64,000 nt of DNA, taken from positions 161,448,001 through 161,512,000 of the forward strand of contig JBITNC010000001.1 in NCBI GenBank assembly GCA_050084985.1, given 5' to 3'. A program made the translations under genes and the position numbers. This document shows, one piece after another, positions 10,750 through 24,185 of this stretch. The notes beneath the pieces were generated by a model. The model saw nothing but the letters and a program-made list of their open reading frames with translations, was not told the DNA's origin and made no database searches. The stretch is from Nageia nagi (lineage: Eukaryota > Pinophyta). Position 1 is the stretch's first letter. The number at the start of each line of letters is the position of its first letter.

Positions 10750-13700
10750 AAAATGGAAAATGAAGCAATACAAGCAAGAGGAGATCTAAAATATCAATGG
10801 GATTGTTCATGTTACCAAGAAATGAAAGAACTAAAGAAATCAAGAACAAACAAGATATCTCAAATGCATCTTGCTGCTACAACCAATCATGATGCCTCCT
10901 CTTCCTTTGACCCATCACTTTTGCAAGCAGCTACATCTCAGACAAATTTGAAAAATCAGCATCCTTTGGTGTTTCCTATAGAATATTTGATTGCTAAAAA
11001 AATTTTTGATAAAAAATAGATAACCTTAAAAAAAATGTCCACATGTAGTGTGTGTAAAGAAAAATACCCAAGAATTAAAATAAGGCAATATGATGGTCAT
11101 TTCACTTGTTATAAGTGCATTTGAAAGAAAAATGGTCACTGCTTCTCTATAAAAAATGACATGGATCTTGGTGAACAATCCATTTGCTTAGAAATACTTA
11201 CTCAAATTAAGAAAATATTAATAGCAAGAGTTAGCCCTATACTTTAGGTTACATATGCAAGGGGTGGCCAATTGAAATATAATGGTCACACTATTTGTTT
11301 CCTATAAGATATTTCTACAATTACAACTTTATTTTCAATGCACATAAATAAATTGGATATATTAATAGTTAAAAATAAGAATCTCAATGACCAATAATAC
11401 AATTTTCATGTTAGCATAAATCACATCTACGAAGCAATGGAATACAAAATTGCATATGATCCATACTACAAGGATGTCCATCTATATGGAGTTGCATTAT
11501 CATTGCTACCTATTGCCTCAATGGACATATCAAACCTTTTATACACATCTCTATATCCTGAACCCATTGATGCAGATCTCATAGAAATAAATGTTTTAGA
11601 TGATGACATCACAAAAGATAACATTCACATAATAAGTTCATAGGTAGCAAATCTCCCCCTTGGATGGAGAGAGGTTGAACAACTATGATCAATAGTGCAC
11701 TTAAAGTAAGGATTTCCAACTCCATCCATTGAATGGCCATAAATTTCACTATCACCCATAAATGAATACAACACTGAAGGGTTGTTTGTAATTGCATTTC
11801 CTAATTTGTTTCCAACAGGTGCAACATCATTCAACCAATAACCCTTAAAAGAATTAAAGTTACATGAATATGCTTTCCACCTCCTATGATACTATGATAA
11901 TAGGTTTGGTCAACACCTGAGGTTTTGATACTTTATACTTAACATCCTTCAACATCATCAAAGTCAAGCAACTACATCTATTTTTACCAATCGTAATATT
12001 GGAGCCAATTTATTAGCCATAATTTAGGACCTTAAACAAAGATTAAAATATACTCCAAATGATAAGATTTTGAGCATCTAATGCATTTAGGGTCTTCAAT
12101 CCATAGTACAAATCCTTTCTAGAACTATTACAACACCAAACTTTCAGACATGATATTCAAATTGGATGCCCTACTTTATTCTTTACCCTTAGTGTAACAG
12201 ATACAAAATGACTAGACTTGCATGATATCATGCAATCTTCCCAACCTATAAATATTCAAGCAACTTCTAAAAGGAGAGTACAAAACATTATTCAAAACCC
12301 ACACCTTGTATCACTTTACATGCACCATATATGTACTGCATTCCTCAAGATTGTTTTAATTACGTTTTTTGATGTTGGTGCTTTTTAGTATAGGTATTAC
12401 ATTATTTATGATATTTTTAATGAATAAAATTATTATTTGACTTCTAACTAATAATATCTTCCATTAGCTATGAATGGAAACATAGAGGCTCAACTCATAT
12501 CCATGGATTCCTTTGGTTAAAAGACACACTTGATATTTCCAACCTTGAATGGAATAATGTCCAATTAGTTCAAAATGCAATCAAATACATGGATAGCTAT
12601 GTATCAGGTTGGAACCATCAACTAACTCCACCTCAAGCTCACACATTTCCTCATAGTGGAATTCATGATCCTTTTTTATTAAAAATAAAATTGATTATGT
12701 TAAAAAACCCTCCTATTGATTAAAAGGAATTGGTTAATAACGTACAATATCATACAAAATGTACATTGCAAACATGCCTATGTAAAATAGGAGCAACTAT
12801 TGAATGTATTTACAAAGCCCCTTGGAACTTGCAAGAGAAATCAAGCCTTAAAATAGATGAAAATGATCAACCTAAATATAGTTCTCCTTGTAATGATGAT
12901 CACTTAAACCTTCAAAACCCTACAATTATCTCTAATTAGAGAGACAACATAGATTATAAAGCTATTTTTGCAATTGATACAATCCTCAAATATGTTGCAA
13001 AGTATGCATCAAAGTCTAAAAATAAATTTGAAACTTATCATGAAATACCTTCTCGTATTTCAACCAATTATGAACTAGTTAGACCAATTACAGATGCATT
13101 TTAGAAAATGGTCATCGATAACATTATCAAACATGATATTTATACATAATAAACTTATCATATTCTTCTTAAATTACTATTATTTATATGTAATTGAACC
13201 TTTTTTTCTTTAAATGTAAACCAAAAAATCCTAGACTATCTTCCATTATCAAACACTTCCACATTGAGTTCAACTAACTTTATTGATTCCTACATGGCTC
13301 GATGCACATATTTGCAAACAATATCACTTATTAAAGTAGCTAGAAATTGGAAATCCAAAGCATCTCATAAATCTGTACCATGGAAATAACATTGTACACT
13401 AACAATTGTTAGAGTCTTCCCTAGGTTTACAACCATCCTTTCCAAAAATGATAATTCTTATCAAGTTTTTTGTCAAACATAACTACTTCTATATCATCCA
13501 TTTCCTAACATACAAATTGATTTTGGGACAAAAAAAGATGATATTATTGCACAGTGGGAGAGATTTCAAAGTTCTTCTCATCCATGGCATGCACCCTTAC
13601 ATCAAAAAAAATAATTGAATAATTTGATTCCAATTTAGCATCCCTCAAGAAGATGCACTTGCAACAAAATGACCAAAGTGAATGATAATCCTATCCTCTA

Positions 13701-15237
13701 TGCACCCAAGTCATACTATATAATTAGATGAGTTTGACATGCTTAGTTGATGAAACCTAGATCTTAACTACATCTGAGGAAGATCTTTGGTAACTCCACT
13801 ACAACAAAGTATAGGTTATTCTTTTATTGATGATAACCACCATGTATTTCATGTTTCACCAACTCCAATTATAAATACTTTTGATGGGTTATCCATAGAA
13901 CAAAAGAAGGCATTTGATATATTGCAATCATATTTATTTACAAATTACTTTCAAGCACCTCTCAGAATGATCATTCAATGAACTTCAGGAACTAGGAAAT
14001 CATACCTAATCAAATGCATTAGATATTTTCTCTATAGGTCAAATCCAAATAGAGAATCCAAGTTTCTCCTTCTCACACTAATAGGTGTTGCAACATTTAA
14101 CATAGAAGCTTTAACAATCCACTCTCCACTTAGAGTTTCCATTAAAAAATTGGTCCCCCTTATAAGAAAAGTACTTGCACACTTCCACGAAAAAATGTAT
14201 TCCATTCAATACATTATTATAGACAAAATGAGTTTCATCACCCTAAAGCTCCTATAACTCATAGATAAGATATTATACGAGGACTTTCCCATTAATAGCC
14301 ACATTCCTTTTGGAGGTCGATCAATATTACTATTCGGTAACCTAGCCCAATTACCACTTGTAAAAGACATCCCCATGTATGCTTCCAATTCATATGGGGG
14401 AACATTATGGCATAACTTCAACATAGTGGTGATATTGAGTACAATGTTTTTTCAAAGTGGTGAGGCAACTACACAAATACAATTTCATGCACTATTGATA
14501 AATATATGAAATGCAAAACCAACATTTGTAGATTGGGAAGCTTTAAACTCATGATCATATTTCAAACAGACAACTATGGAGCATTCTGGTTTCTTTTCTT
14601 ACATGCATCTTTTTGTAATAAATGAAATGGTTTCTAATCATAATAAACATATGTTGATGTCCCTTGCAAAACCTATCATCATATCCATTGTAGAGCAACT
14701 AAAAGGATCAATATTCTCAAATCCTAATGAAGAACAACTCTAAGAAAATTTATTATTATGTATTGACCAAGAAGTTATGTTATGATCAAATTTACAGGTG
14801 GAAATAGGGCTTGTCAATGGTGCACTTGGAAAAGTCATATCAATCATTTACAAGGAGACCAAAAAGCCACCTCAACTTCCATTCTTTATTGTTTTCAAAT
14901 TCAAACATTACATAGCCCCAACTTAAGATCACAATAACCCAAAATATGTTCCTATTTCCCCTCTAAGTCATGGTCGATGATGAAAAATCCCACTTAAAAT
15001 GGCATGATCTTTAAAAATACATAAATCATAAGGAATTACACTAGATAGGGAAACTATTGACATTGGAAATGCTGAACATTAGGGATTGACTTTCATAGCT
15101 ATTTCCAAAGTGCATGTACTCAATTATCTTTGCATAGAATCATCTTTCACATTTGAAAGATTGCAACTTGGTCTCCATGTTTATCATCAAATAAGCAAGG
15201 AACAATGCTTGATGTCACTTTCAAATGGTAAGATATT
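10750..15237 (+). pseudogene. Helitron Rep/PIF1-type helicase, heavily mutated
   Basis: The order matches a plant Helitron transposase. About 11040-11290 has CSVCKEKYPRIKIRQYDGH, then a 'FSxxNDMDLGEQ...LTQIKKILIARVSPIL...ARGGQLKYNGH' block, the conserved Helitron N-terminal signature. About 11750-12300 matches Helitron_like_N ('NTEGLFVIAFPNLFPTGATS', 'YAFHLL*YYDNRFGQH'). At about 12468-12520 YEWKHRGSTHIHGFLWLK gives the HUH nuclease metal site (H-I-H). At about 12970-13020 IDTILKYVAKYASK supplies the two tyrosines of the Y2 Rep site. About 13860-15150 is the PIF1-like helicase: Walker A decayed (TSGTRKSY for GxGTGKS), Walker B decayed (IIIDKMSFI for DEMSM), and late motifs IHKS*GITLDRETIDIG and GLTFIAISKVHVLNYL. 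Numerous stops and frameshifts make it inactive. I could not define the TC and CTRR element ends. Confidence 0.9.
12394..12467 (+). other. Candidate 74-bp GT-AG intron in the Helitron Rep domain
   Basis: The family pattern expected before the HUH motif is W-Y-R-Y-E-W-x-H-R-G. Reading 12382-12393 (GCTTTT TAG TATAG), removing 12394-12467 (gtattaca ... ccattag) and continuing CTATGAATGG restores A-F-x-Y-S-Y-E-W-K-H-R-G in one frame. The excised piece starts GT, ends AG and is AT-rich. It could instead be a small insertion. Confidence 0.55.
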
Positions 15238-18200
15238 TATCACTTTTTAATTTTCAATTATTTACATTTTCCCAAAACTAAAATAAATACATATATACTG
15301 CTACAAATGGTTTACATCTTTAAGTACATTCTTTACATATAATATATCGATGCTTTACATTTTCAATTTTAAATATAAATTCTCTCTCCCTTTCAACATA
15401 TTGTCATATTTTTACAAAATTCACATTATTTTTCTATATGAAATTTTATAGTTCACCAATTTAATATATTTTATTTTACATTTACATGTATCCAAACATG
15501 GAAAATAAAATAAAATTCATTGAAACATGCTCCTTTACAAATTTTTTTGAACTACATCTATTACTTAACAACATAGAATTGGCAATATTATGCTATGAAA
15601 AAGTAATTACAACCTTATGCAAGGATGTTGTTATAGAAAACCTTTTTCTATCATACATACAATTTGAAGATGAAAAAAATATAACCATAAAATTCTATTC
15701 ATGACTTGTAGTGCCAAGGTATCTATTTACTTAGTATTCATTTTCAAATTAAATTATTTCAATTCAAATTTACATTTCCTTAAAAAGTCTTATATTATAA
15801 TGCTAATATGTTTCACAACTTTTGCAAGTGATCTTTATAGATCAACAATAACTTATTTGTCATTCCATAAATAATTTTAGTTCTTGATATGTAAATATAT
15901 CTCAAACATTTCCAAATTTAACTATGTTGGATATATTTACTTTTGAATATTTGCATGTTCTATGATCTCCTATTGCATTGAACTACATTATCTTACTTTT
16001 ACCTATCTGTATATCTCAAAAAATAGTTACACATGCCAAACTACTTATTTCACATTATTGTTGTTAAGATACATTATTTTTCAATGGCATACCCATTGCA
16101 CATGGTTGCATAGCTAGTTATTTCTATGGTAGACTTATCATGCATGATGTTTTGATGTATATGCACCATCTGTATATGTACATGTAGGATGTTCTTTACA
16201 TATGAAGAGGGCTATGTTAATGAACATATGCATACCTTGCATAATATTCAAGACATTGTGGGCTCCATTATGTTTTGGTTATTTTATTTTTCATTTGAAT
16301 AAAAGAAATATGCATAAACCCTAATTTAAATGGATGAGAAATTCTTATTATATTATTCATAGGATATGCATATACACATGCATTGCAAAAACACATCTAT
16401 GTACACATATGGGCATATGTGCTCTACCTAGGGATAAACCATTATGCATTGTCAAACTTTTTCACTATATATACTATCTTAAGGAAGATTTGAAATTTAA
16501 CCTAAAAATACAATGTTGAACTTAGAAATTTAAAAAAATTGAGTTGCTTAAGTTATTAGAAAGACTATACATCTCTCTATGCATATGGAGGTATTTTTAT
16601 TATGTTCTTATAATCATATGAAGGTTTTTAAAAACTCAAAGATCATTCTCATCCCCTTTGCTTTGCCATTGATACAACTACATGATTATAGGTAGATAAA
16701 AGATTTAATAAATTGTTTGTGACAAAAAGCTTCATTCCATTTTTTCCGTAAAGGTTCCTTAAGATAATTAACAAAAGTCACACATGAATGTTGCTAATAT
16801 TTAAAGTAGTAGAAATAGATGGCATCAAAAAATTCTTGTACAACCATTTTGGAGAGAAACTTGTTGCACAACAATAGTTAATGTAGTTTCGTACTATGAT
16901 GATACATAGATTATCTCTTCTCTTCCACCTTAAGATTTTGAAAAATAAATCTTGCATCAAGAGTATATCCTCCACCTATAACAATTTCTGGCCATACACT
17001 ATTTGCACTTGATAATGTACTCATAGATGGTGAAACCCTCATATGAAATTTTATCATACTTGAAGATATACTCATCTATGATGAGACCCATCTTATGCTA
17101 GTTACTCATACTTGTAGATATGAAGATATGCAAATACCAAGTCTTTTACTCATAAATCATCTTATGCTAAACTACAAGTAAGCTAGTCAAATGTGAGTTG
17201 ATCATAGTACTAGTAGCCTGCATGCCATCCATCAATGACATGTGAGAAGACCATACACATATGAGTGGGGGCATCTATATGCACACAACCATAGGATATT
17301 GTATAGTTGAGGAGAAAGTGTTAATGATATATATCATGTGGTGGGCATGATGAGGTGGCAAAGTGAGATCGACATAAAAACTAAAGCCCCCTATTTTTTA
17401 AAATGGTCATATCTTTTAAAATACTACTCCATTTTTAACATATGAATAGGTGTTTGAAAGTTAAAGAGGAGATTTATTTGAGTATTGAATCAAAAATTTC
17501 AAATACCTCAATTTGAAAACTTGGATATTAAAGGAATGATGTGGCTTACAAATTGAGATGGTGGGGTCCTCTTATAAAAACTTTAAAATACCATAGTTTT
17601 CAAACTACAATTTCATTTTTGAAAAATAAATAGGCATTAGAAATCTCTAAGACTATATAGATTTGTAATAATATTAAAAAAAATGATTTTTATTTTTAAT
17701 GTATATAATACAACTTCAAATAAGCATAATTGAGTCAATATTACTTTATTTATTATTATTATTATTATTATTTTATCAAATAAAATTTTAAATTAGAAGG
17801 TTGGTAATAATCAACATCTAAATATCTATTTAAAATGTAAAAATAATAATTTAATATTACTTTAAACATCATAACATAGTAATAATTTAGAGAGTATAAC
17901 ATAATAACATTTACCAAATGATAATATATTGCAAAGCTAAAATATACATTTTAATATTTGGAAAACTATAACCCATAAGATTATAAACAAGTTGGAACTA
18001 ATTTCAAACAGATTGCTTAATAAAAATTATTACATATATGATATATTTAAAGAAATATTTTCAATAATAAAACTTGTCAAACTTTTATTTTTACAAATAA
18101 AATAATAGAAAATAATTCTCTTAACATTCTAACAAGTTATTCATATAGTAAGGAAATATACTTCAATAAACTTTTAAAAGAATGAAATTATTTATAAAAT

Positions 18201-18477
18201 AAGAACTCTATGTAAAGTTTATAGAAAACCTGAAGTACAACCATTAAAATGCTTATTAAGCTCATGATAAATATAGTAAAAATAGAAGAAATTGAATATT
18301 TTATATGCAATAAAACAGTTTATTCTATTAGGAATAAAATGTTCAATAAAGATACTTTAGAGAAATCTCCATGTATGAGTTGTAAATTTTTTCATAATGG
18401 ATTATGTGGCTATTTAATATCATTATAAATTTTAAGATCTCAATAATAATTAAGAGAGCTTAGAGTGTTATACTGAA
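15238..18477. other. AT-rich non-coding DNA downstream of the Helitron
   Basis: No gene supported. A 72-codon plus-strand frame (15486-15704) has no recognisable domain. Positions 17746-17775 are an (ATT)n microsatellite. Some of the first kilobase may still belong to the Helitron 3' end, but no terminal hairpin or CTRR end could be fixed by eye. Confidence 0.5.
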
Positions 18478-18749
18478 TATCAAGGGATAATATTCTAATC
18501 CAAAAATAGGACATCCAATGAACCTTGGGTTTAATCTTGGAGTAGAATTTTTGCTCTACTAAGGTTTTTTTCTTTGTATGGTGTATGAGATGAGCTACTT
18601 GCCTAGGGTTTCACATCATATTAGAGTTTGTATGGGATTCCTTTAATTCCTTTAGCTCTGAGCACCATGTTAGCTAGTTCCCATTTCCTTGAGTAGCTTA
18701 TTTTTTTTCTTTTCTAATGGAAACCTCCCATTTAGTAGTTTCCACCCAT

Positions 18750-19835
18750 GTTGGTGCTTATAGAGGGAGTAATGGCACCCAAGGAAGCTAGAAATTTCAT
18801 CCCAAAATTTTATAGTGAGGTAATCCCTCTATTCCTGATGTTGATATCCCAATTGATAATTTTAATAATGCATGTGGTTGACTAGAAAACCATACTTTGA
18901 TAGAGTATTTTCTAGGTTATATTCCTACAAAATCTATTATCCATAGCTGGGTTCAACTATATTGGACTTCTTATGGAGTGGAAGTTAAGGGTATTCAAAA
19001 CCTCATGAAAGGCTTCTTTCTCTTTCATTTTTCCATGAAGACCATGCCAAATCTATATTTAACCATGTTCCTTGGTATGTTTGAAACTTGCTCTTGGTGT
19101 TTCAACCTTGGACACAAGATTTCTCTACTAATGAAGGACCTCCATTGGAAGTACCCATTTGGGTTGAACTATATAGATTCCTAGTACCTCTTTGGCCATT
19201 CATGGAAAGAATTATGGTTCTGTTAGGTTCCTTTATCTATGTTGAGTAGCCTAAGTTTTATGGAGTTCATCCCTACAAAAGGGTTTGTGTCAAAATAGAC
19301 ATCCAAAGATCTTAGGGACCATTTGGTTGTTAAAATCAATAATATCTCTTACTATCAAAAGCTAGGTTACATAAACCTATCGAATACTTGTTATTGATGC
19401 CAATTTACTAAGCACAAGATTAGAGATTTCCCTCTCATGGAGGAAAGATTTAAAGCCTACAATAAAGTGATTGTGGCTTTGGTTACTCATGCACCATAGC
19501 TTACTAGGTAGTTACATGCCCCAAATTCTAGGAATGGACGTGTTGACCCTTCAGAGAAATAGGTCATGGTAAATAACAAGAAAAAATGCAACCCTCGATA
19601 GGGTACTATACCCACTAGAATCATCACTCCCTCTCAAAGAAATAGCCAAGTAACCCTATCTTCCCTACCCTCTACATCTAGGTTGCCTCCAATGCCTACC
19701 AACACCAATAACCTACAAAGTGCCATTTTTGAAGCTAAGTACAAAGAGGCTTTAATGAGACTAAGCAAGTCCCAAATTCCTTTGAGGTGGAAGGTCCTCT
19801 TGGTATCATGGGGGGTGGACCCTTCCAATTAGGTG
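18750..19835 (+). pseudogene. LINE ORF1 remnant (DUF4283-like, zinc knuckle)
   Basis: Positions 18800-19190 give IPDVDIPIDNFNN, then IEYFLGYIPTKSIIHSWVQL and HFSMKTMPNLYLT. The pattern resembles the DUF4283 RNA-binding segment of plant L1 ORF1. Around 19370-19440 a degraded zinc knuckle appears (CYxCQFTKHKIRDFPL, for CxxCGxxGHxxxxCP). The tail is Ser/Thr/Pro-rich. ORF1 proteins bind LINE RNA during retrotransposition. Stops occur throughout. Confidence 0.7.
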
Positions 19836-22800
19836 GTTTAGATCCTTTTTTATATTGATAGCCAATATTTTGGGGTTTTCAATATATATGCCTCTAATTG
19901 TGGTCTATATAGAAGCTCATTATGGAGATGGCTTGCTTTATCTTTTCCCTAGGTTGTTTGGTTATTTTATGGGGATTTTAACATGATTGATAAATATGAT
20001 GATAAAATGGGTCATCTTCCTATTATATGGTGTGTTGGTAAAAGAGATGTGTGTTTTTTTCTTAAAAACAAACATGGGTTAGGTGACTCGAATGCATGCT
20101 ACAATGCATGAACTTTGTAAACTCTCTCTAGTTCACCTGGTTAAATTTTTAGTTATGTGATTGTAGATTTATTAAAAGATTAGATAGGGAAATGCTCAAT
20201 AATCAAGTTGAATTCTCTTTTCAAATATTATCCTTTGCATCCCTTTTGGTTCTAGTATCCCTAAGAAATACCATTTCTGACCATTTTCCTATTATTTTTA
20301 AGGTTGTCTCCCCTTTTCATCAACCCCATGTATTCCATTCTAAATTTTTCTTGAATGTCTCCTTTCTTCTTACTCGACCATCACAACACACATATATAGA
20401 GTTTGGAACCTTGTACCAAGAACTAAGGAGAAGTTTGTATGGATTAAGTGGTGAAATGATGCCATTCTTTGAACCACCTTGGCATTAAGAACTTTGGATG
20501 TCAAACTTGCCTAGCTCCATAAGTGCTCAAATTGTACTCTTTGGGAGGATTTTGAATATGCCTCATTATTCTTAGAAGTATACTTGATGAATATACATTT
20601 GCAATAGCATATTTCTATAGTTAGGCATGAGCTAAATAAAGTAGAATTATAAGAAGCTAAAGGTGCTAAAATTCAAGCCCTAATTCACTAGCTTAAAATG
20701 GGTGATTAGATTTCCAAATACTCCAACCCCCAAGGAAGGTAACATAGTTCAAAGCCATTTTTTTTATGAGGATATGAGTGTTACTAATCCTCCTAATATA
20801 GCCAAAGCATTTTCAAAGCACTATACCCAAGTATTTGCTTCTCAAGAGTTGATAGAGGAGCATCAATAATCCCTAGATGAATGCTATAGAGTGGTTTCCA
20901 CTAAACTTTCTCCTACCCAGATAGAAGCTTGTGAGTCCATACTCTCTTTGGAGGACTTAAAAATGGCCTTGAATTGTATGGCTAATGAGAAATCCCTAGG
21001 GTTCAACATGTTCCCATGTGAGTTTCACAAGAAGTTATGGGATGTTGTTGGTCTTGATCTTCTCTATGTGTATCAAGAGGCCCTTCTTAAGGTCATTGGG
21101 AGCAATTATTAATTAGGGAAACATTAAATTCATACCTAATACAGGATACTTGGAGCTCATATCTAATTATAGGTCTATCACCCTTCTCAATGTTAGTTAT
21201 AAAATTATTTTTGAGGCCTTAGCTCTCAAAATTTGGACTCTGTTGCCTCAAATTATTCAGCCAAAGAAAATTGATTTTATCAAGAGTTGATATATCATTA
21301 AAAATATCATTGTAGTGTGGGAAGGTATGGATTTGTCTCTCTCATCTCATCAAGACACTCCTTTTATCAAAATTGACTTTTAAAAGGCCTACGATAAACT
21401 TGAATGGTATTTCATCTTGGCTATGCTTAAAACTTCAACCCCACTTTCCTAGCTTCAATACAAATTCTCTTTAGTGATGCATATATTAGGTTAACTCTCA
21501 ATGGGGTGAAAACCACCTCCATTGGATTATTCAATTCAATTATAAAAAGGTTCCCTCTTGCTCCCTCATTTTACACATTAGTTGTTGAAGCCTTTGACTA
21601 TTTGCTAGCCAACAAAGCTTCTAAGAAGCTTGTTAAGGGAATCTCTCTTACTGGGAATACTGGGAAATTGATTAATGGCCATTTTGAAGATGATTCCTTT
21701 CTTACTCTCAAGGAATATAGGAATTATATTACTCAAGAATTTGAATGCTTTGATACCTTTTGTAAAACTTTAGGGTCAAGCATCCAATGTAGGAAAACCC
21801 CTTGTTATATATAGTATTTGACAAAATATCTCGACTAGCTTTCTATTTTTCAATAGCAATGGATAAACCCTAGAGATATGATTAAGATTTTGGGATTCCC
21901 TTTGTCTACCAAAGCACCCTCGCCTATTATGGAACTATGTTATACATAGAGTAGAAAAGAAGCTTTCTTACTAGATAACTAAGAAGCTATCTTTAGCTGG
22001 TAAGTTCCATATTTGTTTGAAAGTGTTAGTTTCCACTCATGTTTATTACTCCTATTGATGGGTCCCTTCTTAGAACTATTACAATAAACTAGAAAATATT
22101 CTTAGGGACTTCTTATGGGTGAATAGCAATGATAAGAAAGGCTTCTACCATGTTTCTTGGGAATTTTGTTGTCTCCCCAAGACCAAGGGTGATATGGGTA
22201 TTTTTGACTACTATAGACAAGGGTTGGCATTGAATGCCAATTGGGTCTCTTGAGGCTTGAAAGGATTAGAATCTTAGAAAGTTCTCTTATGATATTGTAT
22301 TTCTCAAGGTATTCCTCTTGGTAAAAAATCTAGAAATGTATGTCTTTTCCTTCCTTTATTGTTGCCCCTATCTTCATCAAGGTTTTTGGGTATTTTATTT
22401 GCAAGAGCATTTGGAAATCATGGGAGAGCATCAAACCATGTCTTCAGTGGAACTATACTAGCTGATGCCAAGGTGTCACTTTGGACTCACTTAATGTATA
22501 ACAACCCCTAGTTATTATGATACATAACTAGCCTTTGGCTTCCATCCAATGGATTCAAGCCAAGCAAATCTTTATAAAAGGGATTGCCTCCCTCTTTGAT
22601 TTTTTTATCACTCTTACAAAGGATGGATACCTTGGGAAGCTTTCAAATCTATATTTTCTCTAAAAGTTGAAGATAATGATACTTATAAAGTAATTCTCCA
22701 CTACACACCTTTATCTCTATGGCATAATCTTGGTCAACACTTGTAGTCTCTATGGTGAACAAAATGAAAATGGGTTTCAAGAGAATCAATTTTTAATTAC

Positions 22801-23460
22801 AACACTAAGCTATGATACATTTGGCTTTCTCCCAATTTACCCATGATGCCAAAGCTCAATGAGCATTGGTATTTGTATTCATTATTTTTTATTGGAGTAA
22901 ATGGTTCAGAACCCTTTGAGCTAGTTATATTGAAACTAAGTAAGCATGATTTGCATGGAGTATGTTGTTTCATAGTTTACTTATAAGCAATAAGCTTACT
23001 CACTTGGGAGTGATTAACCCTATTTTCCCTTTTTGTAACTTTGAAGAGTCTATGATGCATCTATTCTACCAGTGTGGTAAAGCAAAAAAAACCTAAAATT
23101 GGATGAATTCCTTTTTTAAGCCTTTTTTGCATCAACCTCTTTCCTTGCTAAATCATCTCATGCATGATTCACTAGATTTTTCCTTACCTTTGGAAGCTAT
23201 TTGGAATATTTTTTGAATTGAAATTTTGTTCCATTTGTGGAAAGAAATAAATGTAGTTATCTTTGCTATAAAAGTTTCTAATGTTGATTTCTCTCTAGTG
23301 GATAAGCTCACCATTTTCTATGACATTTGGTTTTAGATTTAAGACCAAGTTAACAAGGTCACTCTAGAGGTCAACCAATTATAGGAGCTTATCTATCATT
23401 AGGGAAATGCTCCTTGCTCTATGATATAAGTTCCTCCTTCCTCTCCAGTTTGATAGGAGC
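19836..23460 (+). pseudogene. LINE ORF2 remnant (endonuclease part, reverse transcriptase, zf-RVT)
   Basis: Starts abruptly inside the APE-type endonuclease: QYFGVFNIYASNCGLY, then LFYGDFNMIDKYDDKMG (GDFN motif). The N-terminal part of the endonuclease seems missing because ORF1-like sequence runs right up to it. The RT follows: LEDLKMALNCMANEKSLGFN at about 20950-21010, fragments of the fingers and palm to 21470, then FPLAPSFYTLVVEAFDYLL and GHFEDDSFLTLKE at about 21550-21710 (the FADD box, here FEDD). The C-terminal zf-RVT region is recognisable at about 23025-23110 (FPFCNFEESMMHLFYQCGKA). Numerous stops and frameshifts are present. Confidence 0.85.
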
Positions 23461-24185
23461 ACTCATGATCTACTTAGCATTGCTACCCTCCACAATAGGA
23501 ACAAGATCGGTGGGACTAGAAATAATGAGAAACCAAGAGCCCTCTATTAGCTATAAAGTGGAATAATCAAGGGTGGGATTCCCATCCCAAGTCTCCTTCA
23601 TAGCATGGTTGGGGTGGTAATGCAAGCTCCTCCTGTCAAGATATAGGTTGAGGTTGGTTGAAAGGAGATGGTGGAGGTTGGCATAATATAGTAAGTGAGG
23701 TAATTAATGAAAACATGATACATTGGATGGGTGGGTTCCCACATCCTTCAAAGGTCACATCGAATGGCATGAATTCTAAGATACTTTAGAGGTTATGCAT
23801 TGGTCATGGATCCCTTCCAACATGTGGAAACATAATGAAAGGTGAGAGAATGAGGAGGCTATTAATGAGCCTATCATGTATGTGTCATCCACTGTGCTAC
23901 CTATTAGCACTCATGCCTGACTATTGTAGTGGGGATCATTTTATGGTTTTCTCAATTTTTTTTATTATTGGTATTTTTGTTATTATGCCACATGGTGGCT
24001 ATTGGGAATGCTTAGTTGCTTCCCACTAGTTGGTGGTATGGTTGGTTATACCTTATGCTTTTTTTAGTTTACACAAGGCACATGGGATGTGTTCATGTCC
24101 ACCCTCCTTTCTTGTATGATATAGTTTTTTTTATTTCTTTTTAATATAAATCTTTACCATTCAAAAAAATACCAAGGTATAATAT

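Larger units (their letters stand above)
18494..24169 (+). mobile_element. L1-type LINE, near full length, decayed
   Basis: About 5.7 kb. It ends in an A-run (tcaaaaaaa, 24161-24169) and is flanked by an imperfect 16-bp target-site duplication: tatcaagggataatat (18478-18493) and taccaaggtataatat (24170-24185), 14 of 16 matching. ORF1-like and ORF2-like remains follow in order on the plus strand. The length and long TSD indicate target-primed reverse transcription and little 5' truncation. All coding parts carry stops, so the copy is old. Confidence 0.85.

Noticed and set aside
14206-14424. Minus-strand frame opposite the helicase
   Set aside because: Shadow of the plus-strand PIF1-like domain.
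15486-15704. 72-codon plus-strand frame after the Helitron helicase
   Set aside because: No recognisable domain, AT-rich composition and no conserved start context.
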